Shown here piece by piece: positions 34,441 to 41,914 of a DNA stretch of 64,000 bases; within the stretch, counting starts at the first letter, position 1; the number at the start of each line of letters is the position of its first letter. The stretch is taken from assembly GCF_041262565.1 (NCBI RefSeq), contig NZ_JBGCCJ010000001.1, positions 1,984,001 through 2,048,000 on the forward strand, written 5' to 3'. Below the pieces are notes generated by a model. That model worked only from the letters and a program-made list of their open reading frames with translations, made no database searches and had not been told where the DNA came from. Position numbers and translations under genes: made by a program. This DNA comes from Leifsonia sp. EB41. Lineage in GTDB: Bacteria > Actinomycetota > Actinomycetes > Actinomycetales > Microbacteriaceae.

Positions 34441-35451
34441 ATGCCCGCGACGTTGCGCGATGTCGCCGATCGAGCGCAGGTGTCCGTGCGCACGGTGTCC
34501 AATGTGGTCAGCGGCTACGAGCACGTGAGCGAGAAGATGCGCACGCGGGTGATGCGCGCCATCGACGACCTTGGCTACGTCCCGAACCCGATCGCCCGCA
34601 CCCTCCGCACGGGCAAGACCGGCCTGCTCTCGCTGGTCGTGCCGGAGATCGACGTCCCGTACTTCAGTGAGCTCGCGCGCGCTGTGATCGACGAGGCCGA
34701 CGCGCTCGGCTTCCAGGTGATGATCGATCAGACCGGGCACGACCACGACCGCGAGCGCCAGCTTCTGCGCGGCGGCGGCCGGCGCAACCTCTTCGACGGG
34801 ATGCTCTTCGCGCCACTCGCGACGCGGGACGAGCTCGACGATATCGAGGCCTCGGAGGAGCTGCCCATCATCCTGCTCGGCGAGCACGCCTTCGACGGAC
34901 GGTTCGACCATGTGGCCATCGACAACATCCAGGCCGCCCACGACGCGACCGCGCATCTCCTGGAGAGCGGGCGCACCCGCATCGCCGCGATCGGCGCTCA
35001 GCCCAAAGAGGAGTACGCCACCCCGCTGCAGCGCACCAAAGGGTTCCAGCTCGCGCTCGAAGAGCACGGACGTCAGCCGGTGAAAGCCCTCCAGATGACC
35101 GCGCCGCACTACGGCCGCGCGGATGGCTATGCCGCCGCCGCCGCGCTCATCGCGCAGGACCGTCGCCCCGACGCCATCTTCTGCTACTCCGACCTTCTCG
35201 CGATGGGCGCCGTCCGCGCCGTCTTCGACGCCGGACTGCGGGTGCCGGAGGACATCGCGGTGATCGGAATCGACGACATCGAGGAGGGCCGTTTCTCACG
35301 TCCCTCCCTCAGCACCGTCTCTCTCGACATCCCGTTCATCGCCCGCACCGCGGTCACCCGGCTCGCCGCCCGCATCGACGATCCGGCCGTGGCGGCGCAG
35401 GAGTTCATCGCGCCACATCAATTGATCCCGCGCGAGAGCACCGCGCGATAG
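34441..35451 (+). CDS. LacI family transcriptional regulator of the GH2 cluster
   Basis: A 336-residue LacI regulator. The DNA-binding head reads TLRDVADRAQVSVRTVSNVV with hinge YVPNPIARTL. The ligand domain includes LVVPEIDVPYFSELARAV and, near the C-terminus, PEDIAVIGIDDIEEG. Divergent from the sugar-transport/GH2 operon; two TTTGC-type operators lie between. The ATG at 34441 has GAGAGGAGA upstream; the long upstream frame is antisense to the binding protein. Confidence 0.92.
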   Translation: MPATLRDVADRAQVSVRTVSNVVSGYEHVSEKMRTRVMRAIDDLGYVPNPIARTLRTGKTGLLSLVVPEIDVPYFSELARAVIDEADALGFQVMIDQTGHDHDRERQLLRGGGRRNLFDGMLFAPLATRDELDDIEASEELPIILLGEHAFDGRFDHVAIDNIQAAHDATAHLLESGRTRIAAIGAQPKEEYATPLQRTKGFQLALEEHGRQPVKALQMTAPHYGRADGYAAAAALIAQDRRPDAIFCYSDLLAMGAVRAVFDAGLRVPEDIAVIGIDDIEEGRFSRPSLSTVSLDIPFIARTAVTRLAARIDDPAVAAQEFIAPHQLIPRESTAR

Positions 35452-35498
35452 GAGCCGGCAGTTCCTGTGGGTGCCGACCTTCTGGGCGGCCCGACACG

Positions 35499-35600
35499 AT
35501 GTTCGGGAACGTCGACGCCGACGTGCTCGCGCACTTCGTGCCGGGCTACGAGCGCGGCGACTTCGTCGACGTCATCCAGGCCAGCGACCAGCCGGAATGA
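35499..35600 (+). CDS. Short ORF or gene remnant of unknown type
   Basis: A 33-codon frame, MFGNVDADVLAHFVPGYERG followed by DFVDVIQASDQPE and a stop. The composition looks like the C-terminus of a normal soluble protein rather than random sequence, and the frame just before it (VPTFWAARHDV) is offset, so this may be the tail of a deleted gene. No ribosome site is seen. I cannot assign a family. Confidence 0.3.
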   Translation: MFGNVDADVLAHFVPGYERGDFVDVIQASDQPE

Positions 35601-35610
35601 CGACGACCTC

Positions 35611-35769
35611 TCAGCTCTCCGGCACGAGGTGCGTCAGAACGCCGAACGGCTTGCGCGCCGAACGCCCGCACGCGCAGAGGGCTGCGCGCGTGACGCTCTC
35701 CGTCGATCCGTCAGGGAGGCGAACGGTGATCGCTCCGCGGACATAGATTGGACCGTCCGGAAGTGGCAT
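35611..35769 (-). pseudogene. Degenerate CDGSH-type iron-sulfur protein
   Basis: A 52-residue ORF that begins exactly like a CDGSH protein (MPLPDGPIYVRGAITVRLPD) and keeps LCACGRSARKPF. After this the expected Cys-Asp-Gly-Ser-His is replaced by GVLTH, so one cluster cysteine and the Asp-Gly are gone while the His remains. The protein then ends nine residues later, shorter than relatives. It therefore cannot form a normal three-Cys one-His [2Fe-2S] site. Compare the intact copy at 10570-10797. It may be a decaying gene or a protein kept for another use. Confidence 0.6.
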
Positions 35770-35813
35770 CGTCCGCACGATGGAAGCACAGCGCGCCGGC
35801 GTCAAGGCCCGGT

Positions 35814-36230
35814 CTACCTCGTGCCGTACACGCGGACACGCTGTTCACCGACGACCGGGTCGTACTCGCCTTCGTGGCGTGCCGTGACGCCGTTCAGCCA
35901 GCCGAGCCGCTCGGACGCGGTGTGGAAGGAGTTCTGGCCCACGAACCGGTTCTGCGTCGGGCTCACGCGCGTGCTCGTGCCCGACAGCTCGATCAGTACG
36001 GTCTGCCCGTCGGTCGTCGTGTGGATCTGCCGCGTCTCGTACTCGATCGTGCCGTCCGGCTTCGCGAGCGCGTCGAAGGTTGCATAAAACGTCGAGTCGA
36101 AGACGCCGTGGGCCTCCCCCTCGAGATTGCTCTCAAGGGAGATGCCCGCCGGCGCGAAGGCCTTGATCGATCGCGTGGTGTTGTGTCCGGTGAACTCGAG
36201 GAGCAGCTCCTCGGTCTTCTCGTCATCCAT
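35814..36230 (-). CDS. Conserved hypothetical protein (138 aa)
   Basis: A 138-residue soluble protein with alternating strands: HNTTRSIKAFAPAGISLESN, EAHGVFDSTFYATFDALAKP, and IEYETRQIHTTTDGQTVLIE. This suggests a small beta-barrel, but I do not recognise the family with confidence. It starts four bases after the stop of the SnoaL-like gene and is probably co-transcribed with it and the isochorismatase-like gene. No signal peptide or membrane segment. Confidence 0.65.
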   Translation of the reverse strand: MDDEKTEELLLEFTGHNTTRSIKAFAPAGISLESNLEGEAHGVFDSTFYATFDALAKPDGTIEYETRQIHTTTDGQTVLIELSGTSTRVSPTQNRFVGQNSFHTASERLGWLNGVTARHEGEYDPVVGEQRVRVYGTR

Positions 36231-36234
36231 GGCG

Positions 36235-36654
36235 TCACTGGATCCAGGGCGCGCGGTACGCGCCGCTGGTGTTGAGGAAGGCGGTGAAGTCCTCGCCCGC
36301 CCACTCCTCCGCTATGAGGCCACCCTCGAGGCGGTAGTAGTCGATCGCGTCCCAGCGCACCGCCTGGCCGGTCCCGGTGACGCCGAGGAGGTCCCCCTGC
36401 AGCGTGCCGGTGACGACGAGCCGCACGACAACCTTGTCGTCCTGCACGGCCATGTCCTGCAGCTCGGCGTGGAGTTCCGGGATGGCACCGACGACGGCGC
36501 CCATGAGGCCCGCAACGTTGTCGCGCCCGGCGACGGTGCCGACCGTCCCGCCGTGCCACGCCATCCCCTCGGTGAGGTACTTCCCCGCGTTCGTGGGGTT
36601 GTGGTTGTTCAGCACATCGTCCATGAAGTCGAGGACGACCTGTTCCTGGCCCAT
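36235..36654 (-). CDS. SnoaL-like ester cyclase family protein
   Basis: A 139-residue cone-shaped alpha+beta (SnoaL/NTF2-like) protein. Recognisable parts are the N-terminal helix VVLDFMDDVLNNHNPTNAGK, the MAWHGGTVGTVAGRDNVAGL segment with a conserved His near residue 34, and RWDAIDYYRLEGGLIAEEW near residue 105. Members act on small cyclic esters or are of unknown role. It lies between the isochorismatase-like gene and a hypothetical gene on the minus strand, probably one operon under the divergent MarR regulator. Confidence 0.8.
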   Translation of the reverse strand: MGQEQVVLDFMDDVLNNHNPTNAGKYLTEGMAWHGGTVGTVAGRDNVAGLMGAVVGAIPELHAELQDMAVQDDKVVVRLVVTGTLQGDLLGVTGTGQAVRWDAIDYYRLEGGLIAEEWAGEDFTAFLNTSGAYRAPWIQ

Positions 36655-36681
36655 CTCAGTTCCTTTCCATTTCCTGCGCGG

Positions 36682-37293
36682 CTATTCCTTGAGCAGCCGG
36701 TCGACGATGACGACCTCCCGGATGCGGGCGACCGTGTCCGCTCGAGCCCAGTCGCGCTGCAGCTCGGTGGCGACAGAGACCCAGCTCACGGGCTGGGCGC
36801 CGGCCGCCTCGACGCGGCGAAGCCCCGCGCGATGCGCCTCCGCGGAGGTGCCGCCGACCGCATCCACCACCGGGAAGACCTCGTAGCCTTCGCGCAGCGC
36901 GTCGAGCGTCGGATAGGCGAGGCATGCCTCGGTCCACAGAGCAGCGATGATGAGCTTCCGACGGCCTGTCGCCTCGACGGCCGCGCGGAACTCGACATCC
37001 TCCCACGCGTTGATCTGCGTGCGATCGAGCTCGGGACTGTCGGCGAGCACGGCCTTCAACTCCGCGACGGTGGGCTGCTGCCCGTTCGCGACGTTGACCG
37101 TGGACAGGACGACCGGAAGCCCGAAGGTCGTGCCGATCTGCGCGAGCGACACCACGTTCTTCGTCATCAGCGCGGTGTCCATCGACCGCACGGAGGCGAC
37201 CTGCGTCGGCTGGAAGTCGATGATCACGAGCGCCGCGTTCTCCGGCGTCAGGAGCGGGTCGGAGAATGGATCGCGACGAGGTTCACTGGTCAT
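36682..37293 (-). CDS. Isochorismatase-like cysteine hydrolase (YcaC type)
   Basis: A 203-residue hydrolase of the isochorismatase superfamily. The catalytic Asp lies in ALVIIDFQPTQ near residues 21-31, the Lys/Glu region in the middle, and the nucleophile Cys in IAALWTEACLAYPTLDAL near residue 119. This is the YcaC-like subgroup with the WTEACL motif. Substrates of this subgroup are poorly known amides or esters. The ATG at 37293 has GGAGG upstream. Divergent from a MarR gene that probably controls it. Confidence 0.85.
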   Translation of the reverse strand: MTSEPRRDPFSDPLLTPENAALVIIDFQPTQVASVRSMDTALMTKNVVSLAQIGTTFGLPVVLSTVNVANGQQPTVAELKAVLADSPELDRTQINAWEDVEFRAAVEATGRRKLIIAALWTEACLAYPTLDALREGYEVFPVVDAVGGTSAEAHRAGLRRVEAAGAQPVSWVSVATELQRDWARADTVARIREVVIVDRLLKE

Positions 37294-37346
37294 GAGGCCC
37301 TCCTCGATGAAGGCGGTCGGTGGGAATGGCGACAGCGTAGAACTAT

Positions 37347-37362
37347 TTGCTCGCGCGTGCAA
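37347..37362. promoter_or_regulatory. Possible MarR operator
   Basis: Between the divergent isochorismatase-like and MarR genes there is TTGC, eight bases, GCAA, set within two AACTAT direct repeats 20 bp apart. The A+T-rich patch is likely the promoter zone; the binding site is only a guess. Confidence 0.3.
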
Positions 37363-37414
37363 CTATATTTATGGAAGCGGGGCGAGGGAAGACCCCGAAG
37401 GTAGAGTGGGGACG

Positions 37415-37885
37415 ATGGTGGGGGTCAGGCCTTTCGATGCCGTGGAGGATCGCGCATGGCGCGCACTCGTCCACGTCGCCGATCTGCTCCCGCGCCACCT
37501 CGACAACGAGATGGAGGATGCGCGCCGCATCTCGGTCAAGGAGTTCGCGATCCTCCTCCACCTCTCCGAGTCCGATGACTCGACGCTGCGCATGAGCAAG
37601 CTCGCCTCCGATGTGGGCCTCTCCCCCAGCCGCACGACGCGCGTCATCGAGACGCTGCGCCGACGCGGTTGGATCGAGAAGACCCCCGATTCGACCGACG
37701 GCCGTGCCACAACCGTCGCCATCACGGCGACCGGCCGGGAGCAGGTCGGCCCGGCATACGACGTGCAGGTCGAAGGGGCGCGCCGCATCCTGTTCGATCA
37801 CATCAGTCGCGAAGACGCCCAGCAGCTCGCGCGCATCCTCCGCCGGCTCTCGATCACGCTCGCCCGCGAAGACCGCTTCGACTGA
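37415..37885 (+). CDS. MarR family transcriptional regulator
   Basis: A 156-residue MarR regulator with the winged helix at the centre: LRMSKLASDVGLSPSRTTRV followed by LRRRGWIEKTPDSTDGRATT, which forms the wing. Flanking helices give the dimer. Divergent from the isochorismatase-like operon, which it probably represses until a phenolic or similar ligand binds. The upstream in-frame extension is antisense to that operon and rejected in favour of the ATG at 37415. Confidence 0.87.
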   Translation: MVGVRPFDAVEDRAWRALVHVADLLPRHLDNEMEDARRISVKEFAILLHLSESDDSTLRMSKLASDVGLSPSRTTRVIETLRRRGWIEKTPDSTDGRATTVAITATGREQVGPAYDVQVEGARRILFDHISREDAQQLARILRRLSITLAREDRFD

Positions 37886-37886
37886 C

Positions 37887-37946
37887 ATGGCCGGGGTCGA
37901 GCGCCTGGATGCCGCGGATACGCGTGCGTGGCGCGCGTGTACGGAT
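37887..37946 (+). pseudogene. N-terminal fragment of a second MarR-like gene
   Basis: One base after the MarR stop, an ATG opens MAGVERLDAADTRAWRACTD, which matches the start of the preceding MarR protein (MVGVRPFDAVEDRAWRALVH) at half the positions. The next 40 codons lose all MarR character. It looks like a duplicated gene start left after deletion. Confidence 0.4.
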
Positions 37947-38219
37947 CGCGACGATCCTCCTCACCGATGCGAACGTTTTCCATCGGACCGCGTGCACCAT
38001 GCTCGAAAGGCACGCGCCGGGCCATTGTTGTTTGAGTCACGCACCGTCGAACCGGACGTCCTTCTGCCAAGCAGTCCCAGACCAAATGGTCACATTTAGA
38101 GTCTTGTTCGCTTTCCGGCGGGGAGATCAGTGGCGAGACCACCCCGCCTCGCACGAGACGAACCCGGTCACCGCGCGCCCGCTCCCATCGCCGAGTATCG
38201 GTCGCTCCCTGATAGCTGG
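37947..38219. other. Gene-free stretch after the MarR fragment
   Basis: Together with the fragment before it, about 330 bp lie between the MarR stop and the end of the TetR gene. No coding frame, RNA gene or repeat is convincing here. Confidence 0.45.
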
Positions 38220-38840
38220 TCAGCCGAGATCGGACAGAGCAGCGGCGGTGAGCGTCCGAGCGGCGCGGCGAAGGGTCCCGATCGCGCGATCGATGTCCAT
38301 TCCGGCGAGGTCAGTCAGTGCGAACAGGGCTTCGGCGCCCACCACGGCCGCGAGCTCGTCCCGCAGCTCCTCCACCCGTTTGCGGCGGCGCGTATCGACC
38401 TCCCCAGCGAGTGGGGTGAGCGCTAGCGCGATGAGCCCGAAACGGAAGCCGGGTCGGGTTCGGCCGGCTTCGGGTCTGGTGACCGTGTCGGCGATGACGG
38501 CGCGGATGGCACGTTCGAAGCGGTGGCTGCGGCGAAGGAGGAACTCGCATGCTGCATCGACGCGTTCGATGACGTCTACGGAGTCCACGACAGATGCCAG
38601 CGCCTCAACCGGAGCCGGCCAGAGCCCTTCGAGGCCTTCCTTGACAAGGGACACGAGGTCGGGGAAGTACCGGTAAGCGGTTGCTTCGGCGACTCCAGCG
38701 GCTCGGGCGAGCTGCGGCATGGACACCTCTCCGCCCGACCTGATGGTTTCACGGCAGGCCGAGACCAGAGCCGCACGGGTGGCACGTCGGCGTTCCGCGT
38801 GACTGACCCGTCCCATGGACACGACCTTCGGGTCTGACAT
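38220..38840 (-). CDS. TetR family transcriptional regulator
   Basis: A 206-residue TetR regulator. The HTH reads VSMPQLARAAGVAEATAYRY followed by FPDLVSLVKEGLEGLW; the C-terminal ligand domain is not assignable. The ATG at 38840 follows GAGGAGGGG. It is divergent from a three-gene plus-strand operon and two 24-bp palindromes in the gap very probably bind it. Confidence 0.87.
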   Translation of the reverse strand: MSDPKVVSMGRVSHAERRRATRAALVSACRETIRSGGEVSMPQLARAAGVAEATAYRYFPDLVSLVKEGLEGLWPAPVEALASVVDSVDVIERVDAACEFLLRRSHRFERAIRAVIADTVTRPEAGRTRPGFRFGLIALALTPLAGEVDTRRRKRVEELRDELAAVVGAEALFALTDLAGMDIDRAIGTLRRAARTLTAAALSDLG

Positions 38841-38873
38841 CCTTCCCCTCCTCAGCAACGTGCTTTGTCCCAA

Positions 38874-38897
38874 TTTATAAGAGTGGACTTTTGTAAA
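38874..38897. promoter_or_regulatory. TetR operator, site 1
   Basis: A 24-bp near-palindrome, TTTATAAGAGT then GG then ACTTTTGTAAA, matching site 2 in length and in its TTTA...GAGT/ACT...TAAA arms. It lies 33 bp before the TetR start codon. Confidence 0.6.
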
Positions 38898-38915
38898 TCC
38901 GCATTTCGACCTATA

Positions 38916-38939
38916 TTTACGAGAGTCTACTCTCATAAA
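38916..38939. promoter_or_regulatory. TetR operator, site 2
   Basis: A 24-bp near-perfect palindrome, TTTACGAGAGT then CT then ACTCTCATAAA, ending 16 bp before the hydrolase start codon. Centre-to-centre spacing to site 1 is 42 bp, four helical turns. Confidence 0.7.
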
Positions 38940-38955
38940 TCTATCGGAGGTCCCC

Positions 38956-39777
38956 ATGACAACCAAGAGTGAGTATGTGCAGCTGCCGAGTCTGGGAATG
39001 ATTGAGCTGACCGTCGAGGACCTCGGGGTGGGCCAGCCGTTCCTGCTGCTGCATGGCGGTGCCGGGCCGCAGTCTGTTCTCCCGTTCGCAGAGAGGTTCG
39101 CCACAGTGAAGGGCGTGCGCGTGCTGGTGCCGGTGCATCCCGGATTTGGCGGCACCGCTCGCCCGGACGGGTTGCGCCGCGTCGATCAGCTTGCCGAGGT
39201 TTACACGGTCCTCGTCGACTCTCTTGACCTGCAGGATGTCACGGTCATCGGCAACTCGCTCGGCGGCTGGATCACGGCGGAGATCGCGCTGCGGAAGGAT
39301 CCCCGCATCAGCGGCATCGTGCTGCTGGACGCCGTCGGCCTCGACGTACCCGGCCATCCGGTCGCGGACTTCTTCGGCATGGATATGGACGAGGTGTTCT
39401 CCCGCACCTTCCATGACCCGGCCCGGTTCGCGTTCGATCCGGCCAGCCTTCCGCCAGCTGCGCAGGCTGTCGCCGCCGGAAATCGCTCGGCACTCGCGGC
39501 TTACGCGGGCGACGGCATGACCGACGCGGCGCTGGCCGAACGGCTGGCCGACCTCGAGCTTCCCACGCTCGTGCTCTGGGGGGAGAGCGACCGGATCGCC
39601 GATCCGGACTACGGCCGAGCCTATGCGGCGGCGATCCCGATGGCACGCTTCGTGCTCCTTGAAGGAACCGGTCACGCGCCCCAGCAGGAAACGCCCGAGC
39701 GCGTTATCGACGCGATCTGGAACAGCGGAGAGCTGATGCGATCCCCGGCCGCCGCGCCCGCGAACACGACCGAGTGA
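38956..39777 (+). CDS. Alpha/beta hydrolase
   Basis: A 273-residue alpha/beta hydrolase. Oxyanion segment LLLHGGAGPQSV near residue 31, nucleophile in VIGNSLGGWI near residue 99, acid Asp in LWGESDRIADP near residue 215 and His in LEGTGHAPQQE near residue 240 complete the triad. The substrate is unknown; a small ester or C-C bond hydrolase is plausible. First gene of an operon with a metallo-beta-lactamase-fold protein and a monooxygenase-like protein, under TetR control. Confidence 0.88.
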   Translation: MTTKSEYVQLPSLGMIELTVEDLGVGQPFLLLHGGAGPQSVLPFAERFATVKGVRVLVPVHPGFGGTARPDGLRRVDQLAEVYTVLVDSLDLQDVTVIGNSLGGWITAEIALRKDPRISGIVLLDAVGLDVPGHPVADFFGMDMDEVFSRTFHDPARFAFDPASLPPAAQAVAAGNRSALAAYAGDGMTDAALAERLADLELPTLVLWGESDRIADPDYGRAYAAAIPMARFVLLEGTGHAPQQETPERVIDAIWNSGELMRSPAAAPANTTE

Positions 39778-39790
39778 GGGATCCGAGACG

Positions 39791-40537
39791 ATGTCGACCT
39801 TGTCCGTCACCCGCATCACCCATAGCTGCCACCTGCTGGAGATCGGCGGGCTCACGTTTCTCACGGATCCGTGGTTCACCGTCCGGCCCGGCTACTACCA
39901 GGGCGAGCCCATCGCCCTGAGCATCGCCGAGCTGCCCCGGCTGGACGGTGTGCTGATCAGTCATGAGCATTACGACCACTGCGACCTTGACGCCTTCGCG
40001 ACCTATCGCGACCTCGACGTGCCGCTCGTGGTTCCGCAGACCGTGGTCGAAACCGCCCTCGCGCACGGCTTCACCGACGTGCGCCCGCTCTTCCCGTGGG
40101 AGCAGACCGAGATCGACGGCGTCACCATCACCGCAGCTCCTGGCAAACACGGTGTCGATGAGATCACGTTCGTGCTCCGCGCCGGGGGCGCCGCGATCTA
40201 CTTCGGCGGCGATACCCTGCTCATTCCCGAGCTGCGCGAGATTCCCGACCGGCTCGGGCCGATCACCATCGCGCTCCTGCCCACCAACGGGCTGCGCATC
40301 GTGCCTGCGGGCAATATGCAGGTCGTCATGGACGCCGAGGAGGCGGCCGAGCTCACCGCAGTCCTGAAGCCGCAGCTCGCCCTCCCCCACCACTACGCGT
40401 TCACCAAGGGCTGGCTCGGCGACCGGCTCATCACCCACGGCGACAAGAACCCGGAGCGCTTCCGCATAGCCGCTGCCCGCCTTGCACCGGACACCGTCGT
40501 GCGGATCGTCGAGCCGGGAACCCGCGTGGAGCTCTGA
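39791..40537 (+). CDS. Metallo-beta-lactamase fold hydrolase (UlaG-like)
   Basis: A 248-residue metallo-hydrolase of the UlaG/L-ascorbate-lactonase-like group. The metal motif SHEHYDHCD (HxHxDH) lies near residues 57-65, further ligands in APGKHGVDE near residue 118 and GGDTLL near residue 142, and PHHYAF near residue 199. It begins 13 bp after the hydrolase and its stop overlaps the next gene's ATG (TGATG). Likely hydrolyses a lactone or ester; exact role unknown. Confidence 0.87.
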   Translation: MSTLSVTRITHSCHLLEIGGLTFLTDPWFTVRPGYYQGEPIALSIAELPRLDGVLISHEHYDHCDLDAFATYRDLDVPLVVPQTVVETALAHGFTDVRPLFPWEQTEIDGVTITAAPGKHGVDEITFVLRAGGAAIYFGGDTLLIPELREIPDRLGPITIALLPTNGLRIVPAGNMQVVMDAEEAAELTAVLKPQLALPHHYAFTKGWLGDRLITHGDKNPERFRIAAARLAPDTVVRIVEPGTRVEL

Positions 40538-40917
40538 TGGACGACGAATTCATCCCGCCGTCAGACTTCGTCGCGGAAACCCTGGCCCACCCCAACCTGA
40601 CGGTCGACCCTCAAGACCCGAATCCGCGCCCAATGATCGCCATCCTCGACGCCGTCCCCGGCAGACACGACGACCTCAGAGCCGCCGTCATCGAACTCGC
40701 CCGCAAGGTGCGCCTCGAACCCGGATGCGTCGAATTCACTGCCTACGAGGCCCGCGATATCCCCGGCCGCTTCTACCTCTACGAGATCTACGAGAACGCC
40801 CGCGCCTTCGCTGACCACCTCGGTACCGAGCACGTGCATACCTTCATCGCCAGCATTCCCACCCTCAGCACCGGAGGACCGGGCAACCTCATCCAGCTCG
40901 ACCCCGTCATGCCATGA
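40537..40917 (+). CDS. Antibiotic biosynthesis monooxygenase (ABM) domain protein
   Basis: A 126-residue protein with a dimeric ferredoxin-like ABM domain from about residue 32: PMIAILDAVPGRHDDLRAAV, PGCVEFTAYEARDIPGRFYL, and YENARAFADHLGTEHVHTFI. The first 30 residues form an unusual acidic, proline-rich lead. ABM proteins oxidise quinol-like or polyketide substrates without cofactor, or are of unknown role. Translationally coupled to the metallo-hydrolase. Confidence 0.83.
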   Translation: MDDEFIPPSDFVAETLAHPNLTVDPQDPNPRPMIAILDAVPGRHDDLRAAVIELARKVRLEPGCVEFTAYEARDIPGRFYLYEIYENARAFADHLGTEHVHTFIASIPTLSTGGPGNLIQLDPVMP

Positions 40918-40948
40918 ATCGACGCCGACGGAACACGGAGGCGGTCGA

Positions 40949-41809
40949 CTACTCGTCCCCGGATTCGCCGGCCACCCCACCGGCGGCGCGGATCAGATCG
41001 GCGGCGGGCCGGGATCGGCTGAACCAGGGCCACGCAATTACCGTGGTCACCGCGGGTGCGTCGAACACCGGAATGGCCACGCAGCCCTCCGGAAGGGCAT
41101 GCGCGGCCGACCGGGGCACCATAGCCGTCGCCCGGCCGAGCGCGATCAGCTCCGCGATCTGGGTGAGGTTGCGGACTTCCGGTCCGGGCCCGTTGGGGTA
41201 GTTGCCCGCCGAATCCGGCCATCGTGCGAGCGGCGCCTCGCCGAGCCCGAGGACATCGGCGACCCGGACCGACGGGGCTCCGGCAATCCGGCTGCTCGTC
41301 TGGACGAGCGCGACCTGGGTCTCGGTCGCCAGCATGTCGTACTCCAGATCCTCCATCGAATCGAACGGCAGATGAAGGAGCGCGACATCCGCCGCACCGC
41401 TCAGCAATGCATGACGCTGCTCCTGCGCCTCACACGTGAGCAGGCTAACCGGGACCGCGCCCGGTTGCTCGGCGTAGGCGTCGAGAATCCGCGCCACGAG
41501 GCTGGTCGACGCACCCGCTTTGATCGCGAACACGACCTCGCGGTGCGCACGCCCAGCACTCCTCGTTCGCCTGCTGGCAGCATCCACCGCCCCGAGGATG
41601 AGACACGCCTCGTGGAGGAGAAGCTCGCCGGCCGGAGTCAGCGACACGTGTCGACTGGTCCGAATGAGCAAGGCGGTGTCGAGACGGGTTTCAAGCCGTC
41701 GGATCGCTCGCGAGAGCGGGGGTTGCGCGATCCCGAGGCGGTCCGCGGCTCGCCCGAAGTGCAACTCCTCCGCGACAGCGACGAAATAGCGGAGCTCTCG
41801 CGTTTCCAT
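40949..41809 (-). CDS. LysR family transcriptional regulator
   Basis: A 286-residue LysR regulator. The N-terminus METRELRYFVAVAEELHFGR and AADRLGIAQPPLSRAIRRLE is the standard winged helix; the rest is the two-lobed ligand domain. Divergent from an SDR gene, with a strong inverted repeat in the gap that fits LysR binding. It probably activates or represses the SDR/metallo-hydrolase pair. Confidence 0.92.
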   Translation of the reverse strand: METRELRYFVAVAEELHFGRAADRLGIAQPPLSRAIRRLETRLDTALLIRTSRHVSLTPAGELLLHEACLILGAVDAASRRTRSAGRAHREVVFAIKAGASTSLVARILDAYAEQPGAVPVSLLTCEAQEQRHALLSGAADVALLHLPFDSMEDLEYDMLATETQVALVQTSSRIAGAPSVRVADVLGLGEAPLARWPDSAGNYPNGPGPEVRNLTQIAELIALGRATAMVPRSAAHALPEGCVAIPVFDAPAVTTVIAWPWFSRSRPAADLIRAAGGVAGESGDE

Positions 41810-41840
41810 GACTCGAGGGTAGGCCGCGGACAGGAAGCAG

Positions 41841-41861
41841 TCGATACCTTACAGGTATCGA
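41841..41861. promoter_or_regulatory. LysR-type operator
   Basis: A perfect inverted repeat with nine-base arms, TCGATACCT-TAC-AGGTATCGA, 31 bp before the LysR start codon and about 55 bp before the SDR gene. The AT-N-AT dyad character fits LysR recognition sites. Confidence 0.75.
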
Positions 41862-41914
41862 CAGGCCACCCGATCAGTGTTGGTTACGTGGAAGCGGGCG
41901 CGGAGCATGGGGAC

